Positions 1 through 12,578 are shown, counted from the stretch's first letter. The stretch is DNA of 64,000 nucleotides from Hermatobates lingyangjiaoensis (GCA_026182355.1 JAPFBL010000119.1:1498001-1562000), one strand, 5' to 3'. Notes: generated by a model not told the origin, from the sequence alone. Numbers and translations: made by a program.

Positions 1-1573
1 AGCACCCTTTAAAGCTAAGTCGATAAAAGAGCTAGAGTTCGGAGGTACTGAATAAAACCAAATGTTGCAACGAGAGTTTGTCTTTTGAACCTAGAAAAAT
101 GATCGAATACCTATTTCATAATACGCTTATATATATTTGTATAAGTAGGCAGAAAATCTTCCTCAAGCAAGTAGTATTAAATTTTGCAGCAACTTCTGCA
201 TTGACTAACTTTTTGCTGGGTTTGCTTCAATTTGCGTCCTACCTTAAGGAATGTTCTGTGAGAGTTCTTAGGGTTCTCTAATTTTGCTTCACTATTGAAG
301 GATGCTCTACCACAAAATTCACATCGTTCCCTAATTTTGCCACAGTACTCCAGCACGTCATCCCCATCAGATAGACGAAGTGTAAAAAATTTATTATTTT
401 CTCGATTTGACTGTAATTAGTACACATCTCAACTAGGTCTATCACGTTTCAATGATACGAGCTCTTGATATAGCTCGTTATTATTATTTGTTATAATGCT
501 GCTTATTTAATCTGAAGATTATTTATGTGATTCACTGGCTAACGTTTGTTCTTTCTTCTTCAGTAGCTTCTGATCAATTTTCCCTCTCTTCATTCGCTTC
601 ACCTTTCATTCATGTATACTTTGTAATCTATAAAGGAACAGTTAGAAGGAAAGAAAATAAATTCAAAATAATTGGTCACACCCAATTACATATAAAGTTG
701 TAGAATATGCAGTTAGAATAATTATCTAATTATACTTCATTCTGATTACTACATGTATTTTGAAATATTTTCGTACTTTGTTCTGACTGGCCTTATCGTC
801 TTTTGCCAAACTGGAATGTTTTCTTTGCTTATTCGCAATTCATTGACAATTCACCCACATTAGGGCTGGGGAAACAATCACTTACCTGTAAAAATTATAT
901 ATTAAATACTTAGAAAGAACAGTTAAAAAGAATTTAGTTTTATATTTCATGTTCTTAAAAAAAATATTAAATGATATAAAAATTGTTATTCATTGAAAAA
1001 AAGTTGAATTAGGCGTACTGTTGAAGAATGTCTGAATAAATCATCTAAAGAGGTAATGCAGAAAGAAATGAATTTTTTTATTTTGCAAATTGCAAAAATA
1101 TTTTCAAACACAATTAAATGAGAATGAAATTAATTTAGACATACTTCTTAGTACATTAGCTTTGAATCAGATGTAAAAGTTTGATTACTTGGTAAATTAT
1201 AATGGTTAAAATAGAAATTACAAAGGATGGAGGAGTAGTGAAAGGATTGTAATTGAGAAGGAGTTAACTGTAAATCGACAATTAAATGAGGATTGGGGTG
1301 GAAGGGAATGCGGAAGGAATTTATTTCGTGAGAGATGAAACAGGAGGAGGTGGGATTAATGATAGTGTTTAGACTGTACTTGCATCAAAGAACGGATATT
1401 TGGCAAGAGGCATCCCATTGCAGCCAGAGTCCTCCACAACCAATGCCACCCCATATAACCTTCTAATTAACAAGACCATCATTAAATAAAAAAAAAATCT
1501 TTCTTAATAATACAAAGGAAATAATTTGGAGCAAGTTTTAATTAAATTTTATCTAATTTTTTTCAAATTTCAG
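1..1573 (+). other. FMO intron (partial), no features seen
   Basis: AT-rich sequence upstream of the first FMO exon in the window. I found no exon encoding the FAD-binding GxGxxG segment expected at the N-terminus of the enzyme, so those exons should lie to the left of position 1. A short stretch near 185-205 resembles one near 18150-18175 (both contain a run close to gcagcaRcttctgcattgac), a weak hint of a dispersed repeat. Nothing else is supported. Confidence 0.6.
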
Positions 1574-1692
1574 TTCAACAATTACGTAAAAAGAGTTGAG
1601 CCGGATGGAGACAAGTGGAAGGTTATTGCGGTAGATTTGCCAACTTCTCGACAAGTGGAGGAAGTCTTTGATGCGGTAATGGTTTGCAATGG
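1574..1692 (+). CDS. Flavin-containing monooxygenase, internal exon A
   Basis: Exon of an FMO, an FAD- and NADPH-dependent enzyme that oxygenates nitrogen or sulfur nucleophiles. The acceptor is the tttcaaatttcag ending at 1573 and the donor is GG|GTAAGG at 1693. It reads FNNYVKRVEPDGDKWKVIAV and ends in DAVMVCNG, the end of the FMO segment in which the protein is compared with 'V.VCNGH...P..P'. It ends in phase 2, and its last G joins the first base of the next exon to complete Gly-His. The reading is supported by homology to the family and by phase agreement with the next exon. The N-terminal third of the protein is missing from the window. Confidence 0.9.
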
Positions 1693-2584
1693 GTAAGGGA
1701 GCATTCCTTTGTGTTATTTTGATATAATTCTAAACGAGGATACCATTGAAATTATTACGTATTTATATAATATTATTATAATTAAATTTTGCATTATTTA
1801 ACATGAGCATAAAATAAATGCAAATTATTCCTATGACAGAGGTTATATGAAATATCATTAGTAACTGATACCTGTTTTGATCCCTGTGCACGTTAGCATT
1901 CCATCCATGACACCAATGAATCAAAGCAGACCGATAAGGATTTAACGTGGTGTCCTTTAGTCACACTAAGTTAGCCACACAAAACTTAAGGCTGTCCTTT
2001 GGTGGGCCTCGTGGAAGTGGGCACCACGATAGTACGTCACGTATTTGACAAAAAATCAATCACACAATTATACCAGAAGTCGATAATAAAACGATTTGCA
2101 AGAAAATATCCTTGGTATATTAGGTATATATCTGGTGGCTTATATTTAATTATACACAAAAGCATCCCTTAAGACTAATACTACAGAGACAAAGAGGGCC
2201 CTGTGGTACTTAATACTCTCTGAAAAAAGGACTCGCATTCACACACTAAACGAGGAAAAACCTACCAGGAAGATACAAGATATCCTCTGACGGTTGCGAC
2301 AGATGTTAATCTAAAATTCAAAACTAAACGGCAAGATAAGCCATTTATAAGTTGATATTCCTTAAGGTAAAAAATATCAACTTACAACTAAGCCGCAATG
2401 TACTGGATATTCCCCTGCGGATATAAAAAAAAACTACTAATCCAAACCTAAAGCTAACAGCTAAATCGTAAGGTACAACTAAAACCAAGGCGATTTGAAC
2501 TAAGAACTACTCTGTCTCTCTATCTGTATTCTGCATTTCGTATACATGAGCATACAGGTAGAACTATTGTAATCTTAGCAAGAT

Positions 2585-2615
2585 TGCCTCTGTTATATAC
2601 ATCCAATAACAGAGG
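2585..2615. repeat. Short perfect hairpin
   Basis: An 11-12 bp inverted repeat (gcctctgttat and ataacagaggc) with a loop of about 8 bases, inside an FMO intron. No function can be assigned. Confidence 0.5.
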
Positions 2616-4282
2616 CTATTTGTAATCCCATTACTAGATGATATCATCATACCTCGTATACAGGAGTGGGAATTATTCGATTGGTTTCGAACATTGTACA
2701 TTATTAAAAAGGAATTGAAGTCAAACAGGAATAGAAATCAAACAATCCATAGTTCGACACATGTTCTAACGAACAACCCCTAGTTTAACAAGATTAAAGA
2801 TAGACATGTACTCGTATCATATGATTTTCATAAAAGTTTTTCCAGATATTTTAGCATTAATTTAATTTGATAAAAGAAAAAAAAAAGATTAAGACAATTT
2901 TCTATACTACAGGAGAATGTAAATCATACAAAAACTGATACAAGAAAGAAGAGTGTAATTCAAATTGTACGTATTTTTAAAATTCAGGAAGCTACGGTTG
3001 ATCCAAAGAAACTGCATTCAAACTGTAATTCAAATCCAAAGTTCTGTCAAATCATCACAATGCTGAATTGAATTTTCCATTTAGACTAGCAACTTTACAC
3101 TTTCAACGCAATATTTAATTTGTTGCACAAGACAATAATAAGTCTTTTGTAAAACAATACTACCCCTTTAATACAGGTAACTTTATGTCATTTACACAAT
3201 GTTTAATTTTTCGTGTAAGGCCCCAACAAATAAATGAACCTGAAACATGATTTGTTCTCAATTTTAATGTTAAACCACAACCTTTTTTCAGAAATAAGTT
3301 TATTGTAAAATAATATTATCCATCTTATCCAAAAAAATTTTTTGATATTACAATAAGTGATTGTAAATACAATTAGAAGTCTGTAAATAATATGACTAAT
3401 AAACAACAAATCTAATTGTAAGACAAGAAGTCTATTATAAAACAATATTATCCATTTAATATCCGCATCTTTACACTTTTCATGCGATATTTAATTTGTT
3501 GAATAAGACGCCAACATATGCATGAAATGAACCTCGAACACGTCCTCCTTGACAGAGTAATAAAACTTTATCCTTAATCTTTGCAGTTTCATCACATCAG
3601 AAATCCGTTAGTTTGAAGAACCAGTTTTAAGGAGTCGAGAAACAGTTTGCAAGGTCATTTCTTATTAAGTCATCAGGGAGCAATTAGCGCTAAAGGATGT
3701 AGCCAGTCACTCTGACTGCCCCTGGATTGATTCTATCACTCCCACTTTCTCAATAAATCATTGCTTCCTAATTCCTTTCCCCTATATCAAGTTTTAAAAA
3801 AAAAATATTTATTTCTTTCTGCATGATAATTCCCTGTTAAAAATTAATAAAGGTCGATCTCCAACTGTATTGATTGTTCTTCAGTAGACTAGAGTAAATA
3901 TGTTTCAAAGGCATCAGTTTCTTTAACTAAATAAATATACATGTTTAAATACTTATATTAACTAAAGGTATTTAGTTATCAGTATTTTATGAAGTTTATA
4001 AGTAAGTTTGCTGCCTCATGATGATCATATACAGGGTGTTTCAAAATTAGGGCTACTCCACAACTTATATGTCTATGGAAAATTAAGGTGTTTCCTGCCT
4101 TATACTTTCTTCAAATATGTTATATTCAATTTTTATTAAACGACTTTTCAATATTTACCCATATTATTTTCAGATTAAATGGCAGGTCTAGATGTAGTCA
4201 TAGCTAAAGACTCAAAAAAAAAAAAAAAAACACGTGAAATTGCTAGAAATTTGAAACTCTTCACTGTTTTATTTTAAAGGGA

Positions 4283-4537
4283 ATATTCCATTCCCCTAAT
4301 GGCTCTGCACTGAGAGTCCTACATTTTGCACGACCCAAATGTATTGGAGATCTTGAAAGAGTACCTGATATCGTACAATCTCGAGACCGACGGCTGAACG
4401 TACACTCTAGGGACTACCTCCTCAGATTTCCTCCACCTCCAACTGAAAAAATCGTAGGTCAGATGGAGAACCAAATTTGGATATACAAATCTTGAAGCGA
4501 GTGCACAAGTCACTGGGCTACTCTGGCCATTATGAGG
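4283..4537 (-). mobile_element. tRNA-derived SINE, diverged copy
   Basis: Reverse-oriented, diverged member of the SINE family described at 61155-61465. On the minus strand the tRNA-like head lies at the right (the complement of gggctactctggccat). The core has matches to the conserved blocks: the complement of cgagaccgacggctgaacgt, and a duplicated tacctgatatcgtacaatc region. The poorer match to the other copies suggests an old insertion. Confidence 0.6.
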
Positions 4538-4929
4538 GAACTTGCACTTGTCTCTAGACAGGTATATCAGAGTTCTATTCTCCCTCTACAATTATTCACG
4601 CGGAAGGTGAAATAAATCTCCGATGAGAGAAAATTATTTTGGAAAACATAATGAATACCTTGTGAATATCAATTTTGAGATATTTATAGTTAGTTTATAT
4701 GTAATGCATTAGTGTTCTCGCTTCCATGGAACACAGTCTTTGAAAATTTTGTGACCTTTTTTATTATATTATTAAAGAATAAATAGATATTTTACATTAA
4801 TTAGTATATTTATATTAAATAGAATGGATATTCTGTTTAAATTTTTATTTATATTTAATTCATTTTGATTGCTAGTTTATTTTAGTTATATTCTGCCAAA
4901 TTAATTAGTTTATGTTCTCATTGTTTCAG

Positions 4930-5107
4930 GCATTATCACACACCAAAGATCCCTAATATCGAAGGAGCAGAAACGTTTTCAGGACTACAGGTGCACAGTC
5001 ACGACTTCAGGCAACCAGAACCCTTTAAGGACAAAACTGTTGTTGTTGTTGGTGCTGGCCCTTCTGGAATAGACATTGCTCTTAGCATAGCATCATTTGC
5101 CACCACA
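4930..5107 (+). CDS. Flavin-containing monooxygenase, internal exon B (FMO signature, NADPH site)
   Basis: Acceptor ttgtttcag and donor ACA|GTAAGC. Joined to exon A it reads CNGHYHTPKIPNIEG, then FSGLQVHSHDF, then VVVVGAGPSGIDIALSIA. FSGLQVHSHDF matches the FMO-identifying sequence FxGxxxHxxx(Y/F). GAGPSG is the second Rossmann glycine motif, which binds NADPH in this family. The exon ends in phase 0. All key motif residues are present and there is no internal stop, so the gene appears functional here. This exon gives the clearest family assignment in the window. Confidence 0.95.
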
Positions 5108-5604
5108 GTAAGCTGATTGCATACCTAACAAAAAAAAAAGGAAAAACACTATTTGCAATTCCACACTTTTAGAAAATTCATCCGAGAATTTGTTCTGTAG
5201 TCAATCTGAGTGACAGGCATTTTGATTTCGCATCATGACCTCCAAAAGAATGAAGCAAGTCCCATTACATGGCACTAATCATATCAACTCCTGCAAACGG
5301 ATTTGTTCGCATCTGACACACTTCCTTACTTAACTCTTGGCAACATCTCTTTAACTCTATCTCTGAAGTTTATTTCAACAAGTCATAAATAAGTACATAA
5401 TTCACATTTTACACTAATTACAGATTTTACAACTTTTTAACTAATAATCTTTAGCTAATATTTAACAGAAATTGATATATTATAATATTACCATAAATTA
5501 CCTTTTTCTTTTTAACTTAAATCTTTTCTTTGAATTCTTCCATTCAATGATTTCCACTAAACATTAAAGTTTTACTCGAAATATATATATGTAAATAAAA
5601 TAAA

Positions 5605-5819
5605 TTCAAAACGAAGGAAACACACAGAAAGACACAGACATAACTCACATCGATATTTCGACCATCGTCGTCATCAGAAGGTGTGAAGAGCGAAGAGTAT
5701 ATATACTCACCACCCTGCCAAAATATCTATGTGAGTTATGTCTGTGTCTTTCTGTGTGTTTCCTTCGTTTTGAATTTATTTTATTTAAAAAAGTCCGCTG
5801 GACCGTTTCTTTTAATTGT

Positions 5820-5852
<33 letters not shown>
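5605..5852. mobile_element. Inverted PLE-like end pair abutting (TA)n
   Basis: Left arm 5600-5660 and right arm 5725-5790 are reverse complements: both carry the acacagaaagacacagacat block and flank a centre rich in tatactcaccaccc. On the minus strand at 5656-5677 lies CTGATGA-C-GAC-loop-GTC-GAAA, the same hairpin layout as other families in this window. The right arm runs through a segment ending tttaattgtgg straight into a (TA)n tract at 5821-5852. Related sequences occur at 9590-9695 and 13425-13480. I interpret this as two head-to-head truncated copies of a retroelement end; this is inference. Confidence 0.55.
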
Positions 5853-5855
<3 letters not shown>

Positions 5856-5934
5856 CGAATGTTTTCCAATCTCGACCATATATGAAACACTATTTTTCTT
5901 TCTTATCAAGGTTTGGTCTAGCTTTAATAATTAA

Positions 5935-6165
5935 ACACCTTTAAGCTGACGTTTCGTCTATATTTGTAGACATCTTCAGGGCTACATCAATACAGAGTTA
6001 AATTACAAAACATGAAACATAATTATATTACATTATTTAATTAATATACATAATTGCCTTGGTATCTTTCTATTATTATGTAGTTATTTTCTCATAATAA
6101 AAAAATACCAAGGTAATTATGTATATTAATTAAATAATGTAATATAATTATGCTTCATGTAATGT
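5935..6165. mobile_element. Palindromic element with GAAACGTC hairpin
   Basis: Near-identical inverted arms at about 6008-6070 and 6104-6160 share a long block around ttaattaatatacataatt. Outside the left arm, on the minus strand at 5952-5979, is CTGAAGA-T-GTCTA-loop-TAGAC-GAAA followed by CGTC. This is a different sequence family with the same hairpin layout as the other PLE-like pieces. There is no coding potential. Confidence 0.5.
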
Positions 6166-7480
6166 GAAGTTTGTTTTCTGTTATTATTGTTTTTAAGAAG
6201 GAGTGTGCAACCTCTGTAAACGTTTGAAGTAAGTCGGCTGTTTCTCAGCGTAGGATGTGACTTGGTCCTTTTAAAGAGGAACCGAACAAGTTCAAGTCCA
6301 GTGTCAATACACTTATCTCAAGTGGAATTGAGCAACCTCTACTCTTATGGTCACTATGATGACCGTCTCTACCTGAGAGATTGAATAGAGTCTATTGTGA
6401 TCTGATCCTAGTACTAGTCAAAGAACCACACTATCAATTGCTTCTATTCATTGCAACCAAGTCGAATGATCATTTTCTATGATGACATCTGCTTCGAAAT
6501 ACTCACAAGTGTGCTGAGTTATATAGCTGGTCTTTCATAATGACTTTTTTGATGAATGATAAATTTTGTCACACACTTACGAAACTACTGCCGGTAAAAT
6601 GAGCATTAAATTATTACTGACATAGTATGGTTAACAGAACTGGCTAACATACTAATAGTATGCATAAACTATTCATAATTATGCATACGTTTATATAAAG
6701 ATTTTAATATGAAATCTATTGGAATTTACTTTTTATAGAGGATATGACTTGAAGAATCCAGCCTCATAATGCAGAACGTAACAATTTTGCAAAATGAACT
6801 AGGTATAGCAATACAATTATTTAAATACTGCTTTAAATTGTGATAATTATATCACAGAAATGGAAATTAGTTATATTAATTCAAATTAAAACAAACAAAA
6901 AGAATATTAATATTTGTTTTTCCTCTCAGTTAGCTATTTCAGTCTTCTGATAACGCAAAGAAAAGTTCTTGTTCAGCAAAGTATTAATCATGTGATTTAG
7001 GCTTAGCTCTTGAGGAACATTAACGTGGCTGAATTGTTAAAGTTTATTTGCTGCATGAAGTTATCATGCAGGTAAACTTCAGAAGAGATAGCGTTCGCTA
7101 TATGTGGAATATTGGAAGATTGGGAAGGATCCGTAATGAATACTGAACCAGTTAACAACGACACATTTACGTAACACACACACCCGTGTGGTACAGGTGA
7201 CATTAACGGTATTCCAATGATCCCTGTGATCTATTTTTCTAAAATTATCATTCAAAAATCAGTTGGAATTCACCCTACACATCTTGCATTACTATTTTGA
7301 TAGACATCTTGCCAAATTCCTATCAACCTAATTATGTCTTTTTGTCACTTTATAAATTTCCTTTCATTTCTCACTTGCAAGAATTTTGAAAGCTACTTTT
7401 AATTGTTAATTAAATCTTTAAGGAAATCTCATGACAAGGTTGGATTGCGTTGAAAGTAGATGCACTCATTTCATTTCCAG

Positions 7481-7631
7481 GTCATTTTGAGCCACCATTC
7501 CCGACAGCTCATTACACATATGTTCCCTGACAACGTTCAACAAAAGCCGGATATACTCAAAATAAAGGGCTCTACTGTCATTTTCAAAGATAATACGCAG
7601 CTTGAAGCTCAGGTTTTACTATATTGTACAG
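7481..7631 (+). CDS. Flavin-containing monooxygenase, internal exon C
   Basis: Acceptor tcatttccag and donor ACAG|GTAAGT. It continues from phase 0 as VILSHHSRQLITHMFPDN, then KPDILKIKGSTVIFKDNTQ, and ends VLLYCTG when joined to exon D. The VILSHHSR start follows the NADPH Rossmann helix. The segment ending D...LLYCTGY is the conserved FMO strand before the motif 'D.vi.aTGY', here with Cys in place of Ala (CTGY). The exon ends in phase 1. It is open throughout. Confidence 0.92.
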
Positions 7632-10178
7632 GTAAGTGCATCATTTTTATCAATTAAATATATATTATAGTTTTTTTATAGTTTTATACCCAAAAAGACT
7701 TGTTTCATATGATTCTAAAGCTTTTCATTACTGCTCATGACTTTGATAATATTAAGAAAGCAAGCTTTAAGTTTTTTTACATCAACATTGATGACTGATG
7801 AGAATTTTTATTATGATGAATATCTACAATAAATATCCATCAATCGCAAATGGTATCCAAGAGTCACTCTACTGTCGTACTTAAGATATAAGTAATTAGT
7901 AAGAAGTAAGTAAGTAAGAAAGTAAGTAAGTAGTAATTAGCAGTTCTAAGTCATAGGCCTACTTTTGCCGACTTATCTGTCCTCCCGTCAGGGACTTTTC
8001 ATCCCGTGAATATGCACATTTTTAGTATCTTAATTTTTCCCAACCATAAATGAATTTCCATTTTTGGGCTATCTTGATGGCGATTTTGTTACTTTTTGCG
8101 GCTTGTACACAAATCGAACAACGTAATTACTACCTGTGGAGTACTTGGATCTCATGATAGGGTACAAATTTGATACTAAAGCCAGGACTAGCTTATATCT
8201 ATTTTTAATATGGTACTGAAAGTCGCCTGCTGTCGGTATCATACCAAGGTAGTTAATCTGGTCTTTGCAAGGCATAACTGTTTTCCCACGACGACAAAAG
8301 GAGTAAGATTGACACTTCCCTCATCAATTGAATGAGGCACCCTTTGGTGTATTGATAGCAAATTTCAGAATTTCAGAAATTTTATCGAGACAGATATGTA
8401 ACTCACTCATTGCAAACTCTACATTGACACTTTTAAATGTGCATTAACAGCGATGACAATGTCATCATACCCTCAATATTTTGCTTTTTCATATTTTCAT
8501 ATTTGTATTAAAAATTATCTTCCACACCATGCTTATTGCACGACCTATTTTACCAATGCAATCTGAATTTCCATATTTTTTCGCAACATCTCAGCACATT
8601 CATTCCGCTATATTTTTCTTCTTTGTTGATTGTTAAACTGGAATTCCTTAATAATATGGAAAATAAAATTTCCCGTAAATCATACTGGCATCACATCTAT
8701 TCTCGTAAAAATATTGAAACTTTATTTTGTTCTTAACCTTAATAATAATTTTCTTCGATACCGTTCCTCTTCTATTTAAAGCGCTGTTTAAATGACTTGT
8801 TTCTCACATTTGCTTAATGAATGATTTCAACTTCTGTTAAACAGTTCAATCAGTACAAAGTTATCATTGATTTGATATTTCTCTACAGTGTGGTGCACAA
8901 AGAAATAGATTATTAGAATAACCTTTAATGTTGAATCATTTACAAAAAAAAACTATGTTGAAATAGTTTGAGTATGTTCAAACCTAAAATATATAAGATA
9001 CCTAAAGAGTCACTAGACAAACAGGACTTTAGATAGGTCATCAGGTAATTTAGATCACGGGTTCTCGATACGTCAATCGCGATACCAGTTGGTCGTCAAG
9101 GTATTATTAGTAGACGTGCATGACATTACCATAACTTAAAATCAGCCTATAATTCATCCCGTCACTGATTGATGTACTGATTGATGACGGGGCGGCCAGC
9201 CAATGAAATCTATTTTTTTGATACTCAGATCACTGTGCAATGGCAAAAGTGCAGTAAAGCTAATCAGCTAGTCAATAAGTTGCCTCTTACTCTTTATATT
9301 TAAGTTTTTCTTTAAAAATTAAGAAAGGGTATAAAAATGAGTGAGCGGACTTGATTGGGCAAGTATAAAAAATGTATCATTTTCATACAAAGAGAAGCTT
9401 TTTTCATGATGAAATATTACAAACAACATCATAAATGGTAAAAATCCTCAAAATATTTATAAATAAGTACAGAGAGTAGATCATTGGTACTTGTTCATTT
9501 CATAAGTAGCTCCATTCAGAAAAATGTGTGAGCACCTCTGATTTAGACCAATAATATTATAAGTATATTATAATATATATTAGGTCGAGTAAAGTGAAAG
9601 GTCAGTATGGACAAAAAACACAATAACACAAAGAAATGAACGCAGAAAATCATTACAAAACTCACAATATTTCGACAGCCGTCGTCATCAGGAAGAAGTA
9701 CGAAGTACTTGTGTTGAGAAGGAAACTGCAACTGGCCCTCAGAGAAACTCGTTAAACCACTTCAGTGCTACAGGAGAAGAAAAACAAATTATATATATTA
9801 GTATGTAACAAATATGGTAAAACCGCCTCGTAAAGCACAACTATAATTTGGCATAATGTTGACCTAACTGAGGATTGAAAAACCTGGAAAACAATCTTTT
9901 CTTCACAGTTGAATTGTAACAATAATTGGAAATCTTAATTTATCGCTACATTTAGCTCATTAAAGTAGCAATCGAAAAAGTGATAACATTTTCAACTATT
10001 GTTATCTTCAATATTCGTATTGTCGTATTTATGAAAATATTGACTTGATATTTTTTCACTTAGTTATACTATTTGAAAACTTTCAAACAAACATATCTTT
10101 AAATCAATAAACCTTATATAAACATTATCACATATAAACATATATATCACATATAAATCTTATGTGAAACATTTACAG
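7632..10178 (+). other. FMO intron, mostly unrecognised
   Basis: Intron between exons C and D (donor GTAAGT, acceptor atttacag). It contains a short taag tetranucleotide run at about 7900-7935 and one PLE-like hairpin fragment at about 9590-9700. The remainder, including 7950-9580 and 9700-10170, shows nothing I can identify. Confidence 0.55.
9590..9700 (-). mobile_element. PLE-like end fragment with CTGATGA hairpin
   Basis: On the minus strand, 9670-9691 reads CTGATGA-C-GAC-loop-GTC-GAAA followed by tattg. It then continues into sequence related to the 5605-5790 element (ctttgtgttattgtg against cacagacataac blocks). It is a single diverged arm with no inverted partner detected and has no coding capacity. 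Confidence 0.45.
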
Positions 10179-10342
10179 GATACAAGTACAACTTTCCTTT
10201 TTTAACGGAGTCCTGTGGAGTTAAGGTGGAAGATAACTGCGTTCAGCCTCTCTATAAACATATGATTAACATTGAGCGGCCCTCTATGTGTATGATAGGA
10301 CTACCTTTTTATGTATGCGCATTCTCTCTCTTCGACCTGCAG
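10179..10342 (+). CDS. Flavin-containing monooxygenase, internal exon D
   Basis: Acceptor gtgaaacatttacag and donor CAG|GTAATT. Completing the split Gly codon it reads GYKYNFPFLTESCGVKVEDN, then VQPLYKHMINIERPSMCMIG, and ends PFYVCAFSLFDLQ. 'GYKYNFPFL' and 'VxPLYKHMINxERPSMxxIG' are typical FMO blocks in insect and vertebrate members. They lie near the substrate and NADPH channel, between the two FAD- and NADPH-binding lobes. It ends in phase 0 with Gln, matching the 'xxQARxxxxxLxG' continuation in exon E. Confidence 0.93.
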
Positions 10343-10756
10343 GTAATTTACGACTTTTACTTCAGTTATTATGATCTCCGAACAAAATTTATTTATTGAA
10401 AACCATTTGTTAGGTCTAACGGTGTTACAAAAAAATTTAATACCTTAAAGTGATGTGCTTACAACTTGAACGGCTATGTGGAAAATTACTTTTGTAAGTC
10501 CAGTTATATGAAAGGTTGTTCATATATTCAGTAAAATAGTATATTTTTTTTATACAGTTTAAAGAACATATTCTAAAGAGCACCTTACATAAAACAATAT
10601 TTAATAAGTAATAAGTGATTCATGACATATATATCAGTGAAAAATTAGTTTAATTTAATCATTAATATTGAACTCAATAATAATAAACGTTGACACAATA
10701 TTTTTTAAAAAAAAATGAGATTTACTATGATGAGTAAAGATGTACCATGCTCGGAG

Positions 10757-11068
10757 CCAGATTACATGCTCCGAGTGGCTTACGTGCTCGCCTATGGGCT
10801 GGTAAATCCGGGGCTCAGTACCTACTCTGGCCCTCGATTTAATCAGGTAGGAGGTGAATAAATCTGAGTAAGCACGTCGTCCCTTGGAGAGGATTTTAAA
10901 CCTTCGGTTCCAAGCCTGTCGATGTTTGGTACTCCTTAAAGATTGCTTCTCTAAAAAAACCTGCGTTACGCAAAATGTAAGACTCCTAATGCAGAATTTT
11001 ATTGAGTAATATAACAAAGGGAGTGATATGTGTTTTTTCTTGTGAACGGCCACTGCAATCTAACCTAG
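10757..11068 (+). mobile_element. tRNA-derived SINE
   Basis: The head near gagtggcttacgtgctcgcc corresponds to an A-box region and cggggctcagtacc to a degenerate B box. Then come the core blocks ggaggtgaataaatctgag, a gagagga...ttaa segment, and a tail with gaacggccactgcaatctaa. It resembles the better-preserved copy at 61155-61465. A 132-codon minus-strand frame that runs across it is fortuitous. Confidence 0.75.
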
Positions 11069-12223
11069 GTTTTCCATTATTAGAATGTTTTATTTTTAAA
11101 TGCACCAAATTTTTATGAAGACGTTTAAAGTACCCCAGTCTCTCAAGGTCAGTTCAGGATATAATAACGTAACCTTACTTCTGTAATGTTGTCAGACTGA
11201 CGTTAGTCCTGTAAATTCTTCTGAGAAACAATAATTTATGTTTGTTATTTCACAATGTTTGCTTATTTGGCCTAATTTATCATATTTATCAAATTTTCAT
11301 CATGTTCTTACATTTTTATTTTTGTACATCAGTTTAATTTGTATCGTCAAAAATATTATTCTTGCTTATCAATTTGTAAATCACACATTTAAATAGAATG
11401 TACAGATGTAATTTAACGTACAAAGCAGAAATAACATTTTCATTTCCAACTAAGCCATAAAATTGCTTAAAATTTATTTAAAAATTTATTTGAATTTCAA
11501 TCTTTTTGTTGTATTAATTAAAAAGAATCGAATATTTTACATGGTAAAATTCTTTCTCCTTCCAGAGGTTTTGGATCCTGTCCATCATCAGAGTGAACCA
11601 TTTTTCGGATTTTAAGATAAATGAATGTGTTCTTATCTTGTAGACACGTAATATAAACGATAACTTTGCAAAGATCAAGCCTTATACAACACATATATGC
11701 CATTAATCACACACTTTAAATATATTAGTGGAAAGCATATCGAACTTATTTAAATTGCAAGAGGAATTATTGTAATAATTATTTTTTAATTCATAAAATT
11801 GAAGGATATTTAATAAATTTACAATTGTGATTTTTAATTTCCGATTCTAGAAATTTAAAAATCCTTGACACATAATTTTTTCCCCAAAACATATACTTAT
11901 CATTATTGGTAATCACTTATTTTTAAATGAACTCATTTTTTTATTTGAAGGCCTTCTAAAGTGCTCCGGGCTTTCAAGGTTGAAGTCCAGTTTTGGGATC
12001 TTGTTTGTCTCTTTTTATTTTCTTATATGTCATTGAATCTTTCAACATGTCCTAATAAATCGTTTGTTGGTTGGCTTGGCTGTTTGTTATTTATGGTCAA
12101 ATAGGTAGTTTTGCTGTTTTAGTTCTTTCTAGCATGCACAACTTATATCCATCAGGTATACTATCTGCAGGGTTTATGTCCATATCTCTTACAAAATCAA
12201 TATATTACCAAATATATGTGGTA

Positions 12224-12575
12224 CCGACAAACATTGTATATGTTCTAACCTCTGTGGTACAAACAATTATTGAACGTACTGTAACGCTTGCGGTACTAAC
12301 AATCATTGTATATGTTCTAACCTCTGTAGTACTAACAATTCTTGTATATGTACTAACAATTATTGTATATGTTCTAATCTCTGTAGTACTAACAATTCTT
12401 GTATATGTTCTAACCTCTGTAGTACTAACAATTCTTGTATATGTACTAAAAATCATTGTATATGTTCTAACCTCTGTAGTACTAACAATTCTTGTATATG
12501 CTCTAACCTCTGTAGTACTAACAATTATTGTATATGTTCTAACCTCTGTAGTACTAAAAATAATTATTTATGTTC
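12224..12575 (+). repeat. 36-bp minisatellite at the FMO 3' splice site
   Basis: About ten tandem copies of a 36-bp unit (a tatgttctaacctctgtag part plus a tactaacaattcttg part), with some 21-bp half units. Exact TACTAAC occurs seven times between about 12290 and 12522, TTCTAAC several times, and each full unit also has an AG acceptor-like ctctgtag. The last, mutated unit (tatgttctag) provides the acceptor used for FMO exon E. Because 36 is a multiple of 3, a 179-codon frame stays open; I do not consider it a protein. Confidence 0.85.
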
Positions 12576-12578
12576 TAG

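Larger units (their letters stand above)
1693..4929 (+). other. FMO intron with repeat debris
   Basis: Intron between exons A and B (donor GTAAGG, acceptor ttgtttcag). It contains a reverse-oriented SINE near 4283-4537 and a hairpin at about 2585-2615 (gcctctgttat paired with ataacagaggc). A segment at 4034-4050 (cagggtgtttcaaaatt) resembles transposon terminal sequences seen in arthropods, but no partner end was identified. About 1870-2060 and 2200-2560 are less AT-rich than their surroundings and unrecognised. Confidence 0.5.
5108..7480 (+). other. FMO intron with PLE-like palindromes
   Basis: Intron between exons B and C (donor GTAAGC, acceptor tcatttccag). It holds two inverted-repeat elements described separately (5605-5850 and 5935-6165). 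From about 6180 to 7470 I see only AT-rich unrecognised sequence. Confidence 0.6.
10343..12578 (+). other. Last FMO intron, SINE plus branch-point minisatellite
   Basis: Donor GTAATT and acceptor tgttctag. It includes a forward SINE (about 10757-11068) and ends in the minisatellite at 12224-12575, which supplies the sequence immediately upstream of the acceptor. The interval 11070-12070 shows nothing recognisable. Confidence 0.7.

Noticed and set aside
10655..11053. 132-codon minus-strand frame as a gene
   Set aside because: It runs antisense through a SINE copy; the SINE blocks explain the sequence.
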